Assembly: GCA_024233305.1 (NCBI GenBank)
Contig: JACKPV010000033.1
Coordinates: forward strand, 1 to 64,000
From: Verrucomicrobiales bacterium
GTDB taxonomy: Bacteria > Verrucomicrobiota > Verrucomicrobiia > Limisphaerales > J093
DNA: 64,000 nucleotides
Direction of reading: 5' to 3'
Positions within the stretch are counted from its first letter, which is position 1; each line of letters starts with the position of its first letter. Below are positions 53,862-62,029 of this stretch, piece by piece. Below the pieces are notes generated by a model, which saw only the letters and a list, made by a program, of their open reading frames with translations, made no database searches and was not told the DNA's origin. The translations under genes were made by a program, and so were the position numbers.

Positions 53862-55442
53862 ATGAAAAGCAGCCTGTCTCGCAACGAGCGTTCCGTCCGG
53901 GGCGGTCCGTTCCATACGGGAACTTCCGCCGGTGGCAACGGGTCGCGCCGTGGTCCGTGCCGCGTTCGGGCAAGCCTGGCGACCGGCCTTTCGCTGGGCT
54001 TCCTCCTCGGCGCGTCGTTCATCGAACCCCTCCGCGCCGAGGACCGCCCGGAATATGTGATCGTGGCCTCCTCCGCGACGCTCGCCGATCCCGGCTGGCG
54101 CCGCGTGGTCGGGACACTTCAGGAAAAGCACGCGGGCGGACTGGTCACCTGCGAGGGCGGCCTCGAAGCGTCGTCCGTGCTGCCCGCCTTGCGGTCGGCG
54201 TTTCCGCGGTACGTCTGTTTCGTGGCCCGGCCGGAGGAGGTTTCCCGCGAGTACGTTGCGCGGGTTCACCGACTGACCCGCCAGCTTGACGACGACCCGT
54301 ACGCCGATTGCTTCTGGGGCATCCTGACCGGCTACAACGCGGCGAATGCGCTGGCCATCGCGCAGGAGAGCGCGCCGTTGACCGTGCGCAAGGTGGCCGG
54401 CGGGACCGAGGTGGCCCTCGAAATGTGCGAGGAAGGGCAGTGGTTCTGTGAACTCAAGCCGCATCGCTGGGTGAAGAAGGAAGCCGGCGCGCCACCGAAG
54501 GAACTCGCCGGCCCGGCGGACACCACGGCGGCGCTCGTCGGCACGCTCAACGATTACCGCGCGGACCTCTTCGTGACGTCCGGACACGCCACGGAGCGGG
54601 ACTGGCAGATCGGTTTTGCCTATCGCAACGGCCGCTTCCGCCACCAGGACGGACGGTTGGTTGGCGTGGCCGGCAACGGGGAACGGTTCCCGGTCGATTC
54701 GCCGAACCCGAAGGTCTACCTGCCGATTGGCAACTGCCTGATGGGGCACATCGACCGCCCGGACTGCATGGCGACGTCCTGGATGAACAGCGCGGGCGTG
54801 CGGCAGATGATCGGCTACACGGTGCCGACCTGGTACGGGTACCCGGGTTGGGGGATGCTGGACTACTACCTCGAGCAACCGGGGCAATACACCTTCGCCG
54901 AGGCTTTTCTGGCCACCGAGCATGCGTTGATTCACCGGCTCGGGAGCTTCTTCCCCGATTTGGTCGACGCCGAAATTGCCCCAGGTGGTCGGCCGCCCGG
55001 TCGGATCGCGGTGGGAGCGGCGGCGCAGGCGGCGGGCCTGCGGGCGCAGGACGGCTTTGGGCTCCTGCATGATCGCGATGTGGTCGCCTTCTACGGGGAT
55101 CCCGCATGGGTGGCGACCATGGCGGACGGGCCCCGGGCCTTTGATCTGGAGCTGCGCAACAGTGGCGGGACGTACACCTTCGCGATCCGCCCCCGGCGCG
55201 GCGAAAGGAGCTTTGACACCATCAACGTGAACGGCGTCCAGCGCGGTGGACGGCCGTTCATCGCCTTTCTGCCGCACCGCGTGCGGGATGTGAAGATCGT
55301 CCTCGGGGCGGACTTGCAGCCGGTGATCACCGACGACTTCATCCTGGTGCCGCGCCCGGAGGCGTGTGACCCGAACCGCGACTACCGGGTCGTGTTCACG
55401 GCGGTCCCGACGGCGGGAGGCGAACCGGCCGCCGCGAACTGA
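53862..55442 (+). CDS. Predicted secreted caspase/gingipain-like (clan CD) protein
   Basis: A 526-residue exported protein with a signal near residues 38-60. A fold of alternating strands leads to DLFVTSGHATE (His242) and KVYLPIGNCLMGHID (Cys292), the position and order of the His-Cys dyad in clan CD peptidases. The following ATSWMNSAGVRQMIGYTVPTWYGYPGWG looks like the segment after the nucleophile in C25 gingipains. A beta-rich C-terminal part (about 420-520) follows. It is inserted between tdh and kbl, which normally adjoin. No specific family was recognised. Confidence 0.6.
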   Translation: MKSSLSRNERSVRGGPFHTGTSAGGNGSRRGPCRVRASLATGLSLGFLLGASFIEPLRAEDRPEYVIVASSATLADPGWRRVVGTLQEKHAGGLVTCEGGLEASSVLPALRSAFPRYVCFVARPEEVSREYVARVHRLTRQLDDDPYADCFWGILTGYNAANALAIAQESAPLTVRKVAGGTEVALEMCEEGQWFCELKPHRWVKKEAGAPPKELAGPADTTAALVGTLNDYRADLFVTSGHATERDWQIGFAYRNGRFRHQDGRLVGVAGNGERFPVDSPNPKVYLPIGNCLMGHIDRPDCMATSWMNSAGVRQMIGYTVPTWYGYPGWGMLDYYLEQPGQYTFAEAFLATEHALIHRLGSFFPDLVDAEIAPGGRPPGRIAVGAAAQAAGLRAQDGFGLLHDRDVVAFYGDPAWVATMADGPRAFDLELRNSGGTYTFAIRPRRGERSFDTINVNGVQRGGRPFIAFLPHRVRDVKIVLGADLQPVITDDFILVPRPEACDPNRDYRVVFTAVPTAGGEPAAAN

Positions 55443-55485
55443 GCCCGCTTCCGGGGAGGGACGCGCCGGTCACTCTCGATTTGTT

Positions 55486-56670
55486 ATGTGGAACCAGTTC
55501 AAGACCCATCTGGAAACGCAGCTCGCCGGCATCCGCGACGCGGGCACCTACAAGGCGGAGCGGGTGATCATGACCCCACAGGGGGCGACCATTCGCGTGG
55601 CGGACGGTCGGCCCGTGCTCAACCTGTGCGCCAACAACTACCTCGGGCTCGCCCAGCATCCGGCGGTGCGCGCGGCGGCGGCCAAGGCGCTGGAACAGTG
55701 GGGTTACGGCCTGGCCAGCGTGCGGTTTATCTGCGGCACCCAGGGAGTCCACAAGCAGCTCGAGGCGAAGCTCAGCGAGTTCCTCGGCACGGAGGACACG
55801 ATCCTCTATTCGTCGTGCTTCGACGCGAACGGCGGATTGTTCGAGACCTTGTTGACGGCGGAGGACGCGATCATTTCCGACGAACTGAACCACGCCAGCA
55901 TCATCGACGGCGTCCGGCTCTGCAAAGCGCACCGGTTCCGGTATCGGAACAACGACCTGGCAGACCTCGAGGCGCAGCTGCAGACGGCGGCGGACGCGCG
56001 GTTCCGGCTGATCGCCACCGACGGCGTGTTCTCGATGGACGGCACGATCGCCCGGCTGCCCGGCATCTGCGACCTGGCGGAGCGGCATGGCGCGTTGGTG
56101 ATGGTGGACGACTCGCACGCCGTGGGCTTCCTGGGGCGGCACGGTCGGGGGACCCATGAACACCACGAGGTGATGGACCGGATCGACATCCTGACCGGCA
56201 CGCTGGGCAAGGCGTTGGGCGGGGCCAGCGGAGGTTACACGAGCGGGCGACGCGAGCTGATTGAATTCCTGCGGCAACGTTCGCGCCCCTACCTGTTCTC
56301 GAACACGCTCAGTCCGACCATCGCCGGGGCGTCGCTCAAGGTGCTCGAATTGCTGACCGAATCCACGGCATTGCGCGATCAGCTCGAAGCGAACACCCGG
56401 TTCTTCCGCGCGGAAATGGAGCGGCTCGGGTTCGCCTTGTTGCCCGGCGAGCATCCCATCGTGCCGGTGATGCTGGGCGATGCCGCGCTGGCCACGCGCT
56501 TTGCTGACGCCATGCTGTCGCAGGGCGTCTACGTCATCGGCTTCAGCTACCCGGTGGTGCCCCGGGGCCGGGCGCGCATTCGCACCCAAATGTCCGCCGC
56601 GCATTCCCGCGAGGATCTCGAACGTGCCCTCGGGGCCTTCGCCGCCGTGAAGCGCGAACTTGGAATCTGA
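55486..56670 (+). CDS. kbl: 2-amino-3-ketobutyrate CoA ligase (glycine C-acetyltransferase)
   Basis: A 394-residue PLP enzyme that splits 2-amino-3-ketobutyrate with CoA to glycine and acetyl-CoA, completing threonine catabolism after Tdh. NNYLGLAQHP, VRFICGTQGVHKQLE, DGVFSMDG and the PLP lysine motif DILTGTLGKALGGASGGYTSG are typical. Start ATG 55486, 43 bases after the peptidase gene, so one transcript probably covers tdh to kbl. Confidence 0.95.
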   Translation: MWNQFKTHLETQLAGIRDAGTYKAERVIMTPQGATIRVADGRPVLNLCANNYLGLAQHPAVRAAAAKALEQWGYGLASVRFICGTQGVHKQLEAKLSEFLGTEDTILYSSCFDANGGLFETLLTAEDAIISDELNHASIIDGVRLCKAHRFRYRNNDLADLEAQLQTAADARFRLIATDGVFSMDGTIARLPGICDLAERHGALVMVDDSHAVGFLGRHGRGTHEHHEVMDRIDILTGTLGKALGGASGGYTSGRRELIEFLRQRSRPYLFSNTLSPTIAGASLKVLELLTESTALRDQLEANTRFFRAEMERLGFALLPGEHPIVPVMLGDAALATRFADAMLSQGVYVIGFSYPVVPRGRARIRTQMSAAHSREDLERALGAFAAVKRELGI

Positions 56671-56943
56671 CCGCCCCCCGCCGCCACTGCCGGCACTTGC
56701 CGACCGGCCGCTTCAATCCGTCGCCGTGGCGGGCAGCGCTTCGACGGTAACCGGGACCCCGTTCACAATGGCGGCCACCTGGCGAACCTGCGACGACGTG
56801 ACGCGCTAGCTCCTCACCTTTCCGTCCTTCCGCGTGAAGTCCAACCCGCTGGCCCTGCCGGCAACCAAGCGGGCTGCGGAGTACACTCCGCACTCCGAAA
56901 AAGCTGAGCTGGGCGCCAGCGACCGAACGCTCTCCCGGCGGGC
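56671..56943. other. Intergenic region with palindrome and possible decayed gene end
   Basis: About 270 bases after kbl. On the minus strand two short frames look like degraded protein ends (LDFTRKDGKVRS then stop, then VAAIVNGVPVTVEALPATATD and stop). A perfect palindrome lies at 56875-56892 directly after CTGCCGGCAACCAAGCG, which recurs at 36183. This looks like an old repeat or gene remnant. Confidence 0.35.
56875..56892. repeat. Palindrome TGCGGAGT-ac-ACTCCGCA
   Basis: Perfect 8-bp arms with a 2-base loop in non-coding DNA. Together with the CTGCCGGCAACCAAGCG motif just upstream it has the look of an interspersed palindromic repeat. Confidence 0.5.
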
Positions 56944-56973
56944 TTGACTTTGCGACAGGGGTTGCGCTTAGTC
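56944..56973 (+). promoter_or_regulatory. Possible promoter of the Gfo/Idh/MocA gene
   Basis: TTGACT (56944-56949) is a good -35. A TTAGTC sequence about 18 bases later is a poor -10. The distance to ATG 56980 is short, so again the leader would be minimal. Confidence 0.33.
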
Positions 56974-56979
56974 GGACCC

Positions 56980-58314
56980 ATGAAATTCAATCCTCTCACC
57001 CGCGATGCCGGACAGCCCGAAGCCACCACTTCCCGCCGTCAGTTCCTGAAGACCTCGAGTGCGGTGACGCTGGGCAGCCTGGCGGCTTCGAGCCTGGTTC
57101 TGCCGCGCGGCGCCTTCGCCGCCAACAGCGACACGCTCAAGATCGGGCTGGTCGGTTGCGGAGGACGTGGCACCGGCGCCGCCAGCCAGGCGTTGAACGC
57201 CGACGCCAACGTCGTGCTCACCGCCGTGGGTGATCTGTTCCCCGAGAAATGCACCGGAGCCATCAGCAACCTCCGCCGGAACGAGAAGATCGCCGAACGC
57301 GTCAAGGTCACCCCCGACGCCACGTTCGCCGGACTCGATGCCTACCAGAAGGTCATCGACAGCGGTGTGGACGTGGTCCTGCTGGCGACGCCTCCGGGTT
57401 TCCGCCCGTTGCACTTCGTCGCGGCCGTCAACGCGGGCAAGCACGTGTTCACCGAGAAACCCATGGCCACGGACGCCCCGGGGGTGCGCGCGACGATGGC
57501 AGCCGCGAAGCTCGCCCAGGAACGCGGCCAGGCGGTGGTTTCGGGCTTCTGCTGGCGCGCGGAATACGGACGGCGCGAATTCTACCAGCGCGTGCATGAC
57601 GGCGACATCGGCGAGGTCCGGGCCGTGCATGCCACGTATCTCACCGGTCCGGTGAAACCGATGCCGCCGGCCAGTGAACGCCCGGCCGGCATGGGCGACG
57701 TCGAGTGGCAGTTACGGAACTGGTACAACTTCGTCTGGATTTGCGGCGACGGCCTGGTCGAGCAGGCGTGTCACAGCGTGGACAAAATCGCGTGGGCCAT
57801 GAAGGACGCGCCGCCGCTGCGGGCCGTGGCCACCGGCGGACGCCAGATCCCGAACAACGAAGGCAACATCTTCGACCACATCGACGTCTTCTACGAGTGG
57901 GAAGGCGGCGCCCGGGCGACGATGGCGCAGCGGCAGATCAGCAACTGCTACAGCGACAATTCGGATTACGTGCTCGGTGAGAAGGGCTTCGGCACCATCA
58001 AGGGTTGGAGCGCGCCAATCATCACCGGCGCCACCTCCTGGCGCTACCGCGGGGCGAAGAACGACATGTACCAGACCGAGCACGACGAACTGTTCGCCTC
58101 GATCCGGTCCGGCAAGGTGATCAACCACGGCGAGTGGATGTGCAAGAGCACGCTCATGGCGTTGATGGGCCGCATGGCGGCCTACACCGGACAGGAAGTC
58201 ACGTGGGAGGACGCGTTGAACTCGCAGGATAAACTCGTGCCGGACAACCTCACCTGGGACACTCCGCTGCCCATCCGTCCGATGGCCGTCCCCGGCCAGA
58301 CCAAGCTCGGCTGA
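56980..58314 (+). CDS. Tat-exported Gfo/Idh/MocA-family oxidoreductase
   Basis: A 444-residue NAD(P)-dependent oxidoreductase. A twin-arginine signal is present (SRRQFLKTSSAVTLGSLAASSLVLP, about 17-42). The Rossmann start is IGLVGCGGRG, and the family EKP motif is FTEKPMATD. Exported members of the family are abundant in Verrucomicrobiota and Planctomycetes and may act on sugars. Specificity is unknown. Start ATG 56980; the signal fixes it. Confidence 0.9.
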   Translation: MKFNPLTRDAGQPEATTSRRQFLKTSSAVTLGSLAASSLVLPRGAFAANSDTLKIGLVGCGGRGTGAASQALNADANVVLTAVGDLFPEKCTGAISNLRRNEKIAERVKVTPDATFAGLDAYQKVIDSGVDVVLLATPPGFRPLHFVAAVNAGKHVFTEKPMATDAPGVRATMAAAKLAQERGQAVVSGFCWRAEYGRREFYQRVHDGDIGEVRAVHATYLTGPVKPMPPASERPAGMGDVEWQLRNWYNFVWICGDGLVEQACHSVDKIAWAMKDAPPLRAVATGGRQIPNNEGNIFDHIDVFYEWEGGARATMAQRQISNCYSDNSDYVLGEKGFGTIKGWSAPIITGATSWRYRGAKNDMYQTEHDELFASIRSGKVINHGEWMCKSTLMALMGRMAAYTGQEVTWEDALNSQDKLVPDNLTWDTPLPIRPMAVPGQTKLG

Positions 58315-58913
58315 ACCCGGCGAATTGAATCGTCGCTTCCTCCCAAAGCGAAGCGACCGGGCGAGGTGTTGCCATCGCCGGAAGAAATCGCGCCTGAGCC
58401 TGGAGACAGGTTCACGGCCCGGGCGAGCGAATGCTCATGGCGGGAAGCTGTCCCCGGACCGCGAAGCCTCTGTGAAACTGCGCCGCCGCGGTGGGATCAC
58501 CGAAACCAGCCGCCAGCGCACGGGAGCCGCCCGCTGGGTTCTTCGGAAGGGTTGAAGGGATCAAGGTGGAGTTCACCTTCGATCCCACGATTGCGAAAGT
58601 ACGGACGGGACCGGAGGGCATGGCGCGCCGCGGCAACCAAGCAGCCGCGGCCGCGCGTGTGAACGGCAACTCGGTGCGTCGTGCCGAGATAATCCCGCCG
58701 GGTGCGCTCAACACATCGCTGCACCGGGGAGGTGTCCAACACGGCCGGAGGCCAGGGCGGTGCGATTGCAGGCTCGGGACGACCCCGGACCCGCTGCCAT
58801 TGCCGGAAAGCCAGGTACCCGCCGAGCACTGCGAGGACCATCAACCTCAGCATGACTTCGACACTCGTCATGGCTGTCGCCCATTAAACGCCTGCCGCCC
58901 CGGCGGCGCAGAT
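58315..58913. other. Non-coding region with mixed gene remnants
   Basis: About 600 bases. A minus-strand frame from ATG 58871 begins like a small membrane protein (MLRLMVLAVLGGYLAFRQW) but continues as non-conserved sequence and is not called. No terminator with a T tract follows the oxidoreductase gene. Together with the GH43 fragment that follows, this appears to be a decaying stretch. Confidence 0.4.
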
Positions 58914-59153
58914 CAGGACCGGACCGGGGCCCCCATGCTTGCGGGCGGCGGTTCCCTCGTGACCGGCGCCGAGGCCCCCTTCATCGGACCGGGCCACGCC
59001 CACATTCTCCAGGTCGAGAGGAGATTCTGGCTGCACGGCCACTCTTACGACGGCACGGACCGCGGGCGGTCGAAGCTGGCAATCCTGCTGCTGACGCGGG
59101 ATCAGGACGGCTGGCCGGTCGTCGGGCGGGCGGAACGGCAGGCGCTTCGTTGA
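58914..59153 (+). pseudogene. C-terminal remnant of a GH43 arabinanase
   Basis: About 80 codons in frame to a stop resemble the last blade of GH43 endo-arabinanases: LAGGGSLVTGAEAPFIGPGHAHIL, then HGHSYDGTDRGRSKLAILLL and DGWPVV. The catalytic parts of the enzyme are absent upstream. It is therefore a truncated, probably dead copy. It fits the arabinose theme of the GH127 gene. Confidence 0.55.
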
Positions 59154-59268
59154 GTCCTCCGCGAACCCGTCCGGCCCGGCCCGGTTAGACCTGCGGCCCG
59201 CGCTCCCCGATGACAACGATTGGGACCGAAGGATTGCACTGACGCCGGATGTTCGTTAGGGCTGGGGG

Positions 59269-61209
59269 GTGCGGTACGCCCGATTTCGCGCGATCCTGCC
59301 CAGGCGCTTGCTCACCCCGTGGTTCCTTGCCGCGTCGTTCCTGTCGGGACCGGTCCGTGCGATCGACCCGCTGGATCCATCCACGGTTGCCCGGTTTGCC
59401 AGGCAGACCGTCGCCGATGCCGTCGCTCACGGAGCGATCCCGGGGGCGGTCATGGCCGTTGTCAGCGAGGGTCGGATCGTCCTGCTTGACGGTTACGGCA
59501 TGGCCGACGTTGCCGCCGGGCGGCGGGTCCGCGCCGATCGGACCCTCTTCCGAGTGGCATCAATTTCGAAGCTCCTGACCACCGCCGCGATCCTCCAGGA
59601 GGTTGAGGCGGGCCGGCTCGACCTGGGGCGGGACGTCAACCACTACCTGGATCGGTTCCGGATCGCGGAGACCTTCTCCCGACCCGTCACCCTGCACGAT
59701 CTGCTGACGCATACTGCGGGATTTGCCACGGACGTGCTGCACTATGGGGTCCGGCTGCCGGCGCCCCGCGTTCCGCTGGCCGAATACCTGGACCGCTTCC
59801 GTCCGGCCCGGCTGCGGCGGCCGGGAGAGATCCCGAGCTACGACAACTACGGCTTCACTCTGGCGGGCCACCTCTTGCAGAAGGCCTCGGGGACCTCGTT
59901 CGGGCGTCGGGTGCGGGACGGGCTGTTGACGCCGCTCGGCATGACCTCGACCCGCTTCTCGCTGGATCGGGACGCGCGCGAGAGGCTGGCGCTTGGCTAC
60001 TGGCAGGACGGGGAGAAACTCGCTCCCTATCCGCCCGGCCGGGTGAACATTCTGCCGGCAGCAGGCCTTTGCAGCACCGGAGCCGATATGGCCCGCTTCA
60101 TGATCGCCCTGCTGGGCGGGCGCCCTCCCGAAGCCGCCCGGAGTCTGATCGCCGCGGTCCGGCAACCGATGCTGACCCCCCGGTTCGGCGTCTGCGACCA
60201 GCTCCCCGGACGCTGCTACGGCTTCAATCGGATCGTGCTTCGGGGTCGTCCGGTTCTGCGCCAGACCGGGAAATGGCCCGGATACCTGAGCGTGATGATG
60301 CTCTTTCCCCGGCAGAACGCCGGGTTCTTCCTCGCCTACAATCTCGCCGATGGCTTCCGCTTCGGACGGGGGGTTTCTCACGACTTCGTGGAACAGTTCA
60401 TCCCCCGATCGCCGCCTGGCTCGCCCCCCGGAGAAGGCCCGCCTCAGGCCCCGCCGCCGCTCGCGACAACCGGGAGTTACGTGCCCACACGCACGCCACA
60501 GCGGATGCCCTGGCCCGCCCTGCCGGGAGAGATCCTCGCGACCGTTGATGAAGGTGTCCTCCGGCTCAACGGACGGTCGTTCCGGCCCCTCGGGGCGGGT
60601 GTCTACGCACTGGATCGCGGGCTTTCATCCGAGGAGGGCGGACCGGGCGAGCGGGTCGCCTTCTGGCCGCCGGGCGCCGAGGTTCCGACCCACCTCGTCA
60701 CCGATCGGGCCAGCTATCGACGGGCGCATTGGTGGGAGATCGGCGCCCGTTTCCGCCTGGTGCTGGGCCTCACCCTGACGGTGCTGGGGTCCGGCTTGGT
60801 GTGGTGGCCGCTGGTGGGCCTGGTGAAATGGGGCGGCCGGGCCGCCCGGCGCGATCCTTCCAAATCCCGCGGGCGCCCGCAATGGAGGGAAACCTTGGGC
60901 CGGAGCGCCCGAGCCGTTGGCACGCTCGGATGCGCCCTCGCGGCCGGCTATGTCTTTTTCTGGTTTCGCTGGTCGTCCGGGCTGGCGCCGGGCGCAGCTT
61001 TCTACGGCCTGCCATCCCCGCTCCAGAAGCTCCTTGCGTGGGGACCATGGCTGCCCGCGTCGTTCGCCCTCACGGTGGTCGGCGCCGTGGCGGGTTGGCG
61101 CTTCCGGCTTTGGACCCCCGGCGGACGCCTCCATTACACGCTCGTCTGCCTGGCCCTGGGAACGACCTGCCTGCTCCTCCACCGGCAGGACGCGCTGTTC
61201 GGTTCCTGA
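59269..61209 (+). CDS. Membrane-anchored serine hydrolase (class C beta-lactamase family)
   Basis: A 646-residue protein. A signal peptide (about 1-31) precedes a class C beta-lactamase/PBP-type domain (about 40-380) with SxxK (S98-K101, in VASISK) and YxN (Y191-N193, in SYDNYG). A middle domain (about 410-490) and three C-terminal helices follow (about 500-520, 555-575 and 595-615). Such proteins hydrolyse esters, D-amino peptides or peptidoglycan pieces. Start GTG 59269. Confidence 0.85.
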   Translation: MRYARFRAILPRRLLTPWFLAASFLSGPVRAIDPLDPSTVARFARQTVADAVAHGAIPGAVMAVVSEGRIVLLDGYGMADVAAGRRVRADRTLFRVASISKLLTTAAILQEVEAGRLDLGRDVNHYLDRFRIAETFSRPVTLHDLLTHTAGFATDVLHYGVRLPAPRVPLAEYLDRFRPARLRRPGEIPSYDNYGFTLAGHLLQKASGTSFGRRVRDGLLTPLGMTSTRFSLDRDARERLALGYWQDGEKLAPYPPGRVNILPAAGLCSTGADMARFMIALLGGRPPEAARSLIAAVRQPMLTPRFGVCDQLPGRCYGFNRIVLRGRPVLRQTGKWPGYLSVMMLFPRQNAGFFLAYNLADGFRFGRGVSHDFVEQFIPRSPPGSPPGEGPPQAPPPLATTGSYVPTRTPQRMPWPALPGEILATVDEGVLRLNGRSFRPLGAGVYALDRGLSSEEGGPGERVAFWPPGAEVPTHLVTDRASYRRAHWWEIGARFRLVLGLTLTVLGSGLVWWPLVGLVKWGGRAARRDPSKSRGRPQWRETLGRSARAVGTLGCALAAGYVFFWFRWSSGLAPGAAFYGLPSPLQKLLAWGPWLPASFALTVVGAVAGWRFRLWTPGGRLHYTLVCLALGTTCLLLHRQDALFGS

Positions 61210-61256
61210 CGCGGCATCGGGCGCTTCCGCCGGCCTGCCGCGGGATGGCCGCGCCG

Positions 61257-61652
61257 CTAGACGATTTCGGCCACGGCCCGGATACCGGGGATCGCCTGGA
61301 AATGCCGGTCAAACGTGAGCACCACCGCGTGGATCCGGCGGGCGCATTCCGCGATCACGACGTCGGGCAGCGGCAGGCGCACCCCCTCCCGGTCCAGCTC
61401 CCAAAGCGTGCGCTCAACCCCTTCCCAGACCCGGTTGTCAGTGGGCACATGGAGCATCACGTCCCAGGCCCGCCGGAAGTTCCGCAGGTCGGCCTCGCGC
61501 TTGATGCCACGCGCCACCTCGCACCGCACCACGCCACAAACCGCCACATCGCGTTGGGCGGCGATCACCGACAGCGCGCGCAACGGTTGCCGGCCCTGCC
61601 GCGCCAGCCCGATGTAGTAGCTGCTGTCAATGAGAACCGGGTTTGCGGCCAT
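61257..61652 (-). CDS. vapC: PIN-domain toxin VapC
   Basis: A 131-residue ribonuclease of the type II toxin-antitoxin class. The acidic metal-binding residues are in LIDSSYY (Asp9), a conserved Glu in CEVARG, LPDVVIAECA and LTFDRHF. It overlaps the antitoxin by 26 bases. ATG 61652 is chosen; a longer frame exists but is not conserved. Confidence 0.88.
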   Translation of the reverse strand: MAANPVLIDSSYYIGLARQGRQPLRALSVIAAQRDVAVCGVVRCEVARGIKREADLRNFRRAWDVMLHVPTDNRVWEGVERTLWELDREGVRLPLPDVVIAECARRIHAVVLTFDRHFQAIPGIRAVAEIV

Positions 61653-61884
61653 AACGCCGGGGGGTTTCCGCCAACCGCATCGCGGCCAGATCGTACTCCG
61701 GATCAAACATCGCCTTCAGTTCCGCCGGGCTCCAGTCCGGACTGCCTTCGAGCGCGCGCACCAGTTCGCCCCGCCGCACGAATTCCCGCAGCGCCAGGTC
61801 CACCGCCGCCGTCTTGCTGGACACGCCCGCCACGTTCATCGCCGCGGCCAGCAGATTGTCATCAATGTGCATTGTCATCTTCAT
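61627..61884 (-). CDS. vapB: Antitoxin VapB
   Basis: An 85-residue antitoxin. The N-terminal ribbon-helix-helix part is MKMTMHIDDNLLAAAMNVAGVSSKTAAVDLALREFVRR; the C-terminal half would wrap the toxin. ATG 61884 lies 7 bases after a -10 box, so the message may be leaderless; ATG 61878 is an alternative. It would repress its own promoter. Confidence 0.82.
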   Translation of the reverse strand: MKMTMHIDDNLLAAAMNVAGVSSKTAAVDLALREFVRRGELVRALEGSPDWSPAELKAMFDPEYDLAAMRLAETPRRYGRKPGSH

Positions 61885-61891
61885 GCCAGCC

Positions 61892-61920
61892 AAAGTATGG
61901 CAACCCTACCATACCGTCAA
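61892..61920 (-). promoter_or_regulatory. vapBC promoter with overlapping operator
   Basis: Minus strand: TTGACG (61920-61915), 17 bases, TACTTT (61897-61892). An inverted repeat GTATGG-N8-CCATAC (61895-61914) covers the spacer and part of the -10. Binding of the VapB ribbon-helix-helix there would shut the operon. Confidence 0.6.
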
Positions 61921-62029
61921 CGCCTTCCCTTTCGCCGCTCATCCCGCCCTCCGCGGGCGCCGCCGCGAAGCCCGCGGCCACGCACCGGGTCGGGCCGGTT
62001 GGGTCACCCGCGGGCAACGCCCCCGCCGC

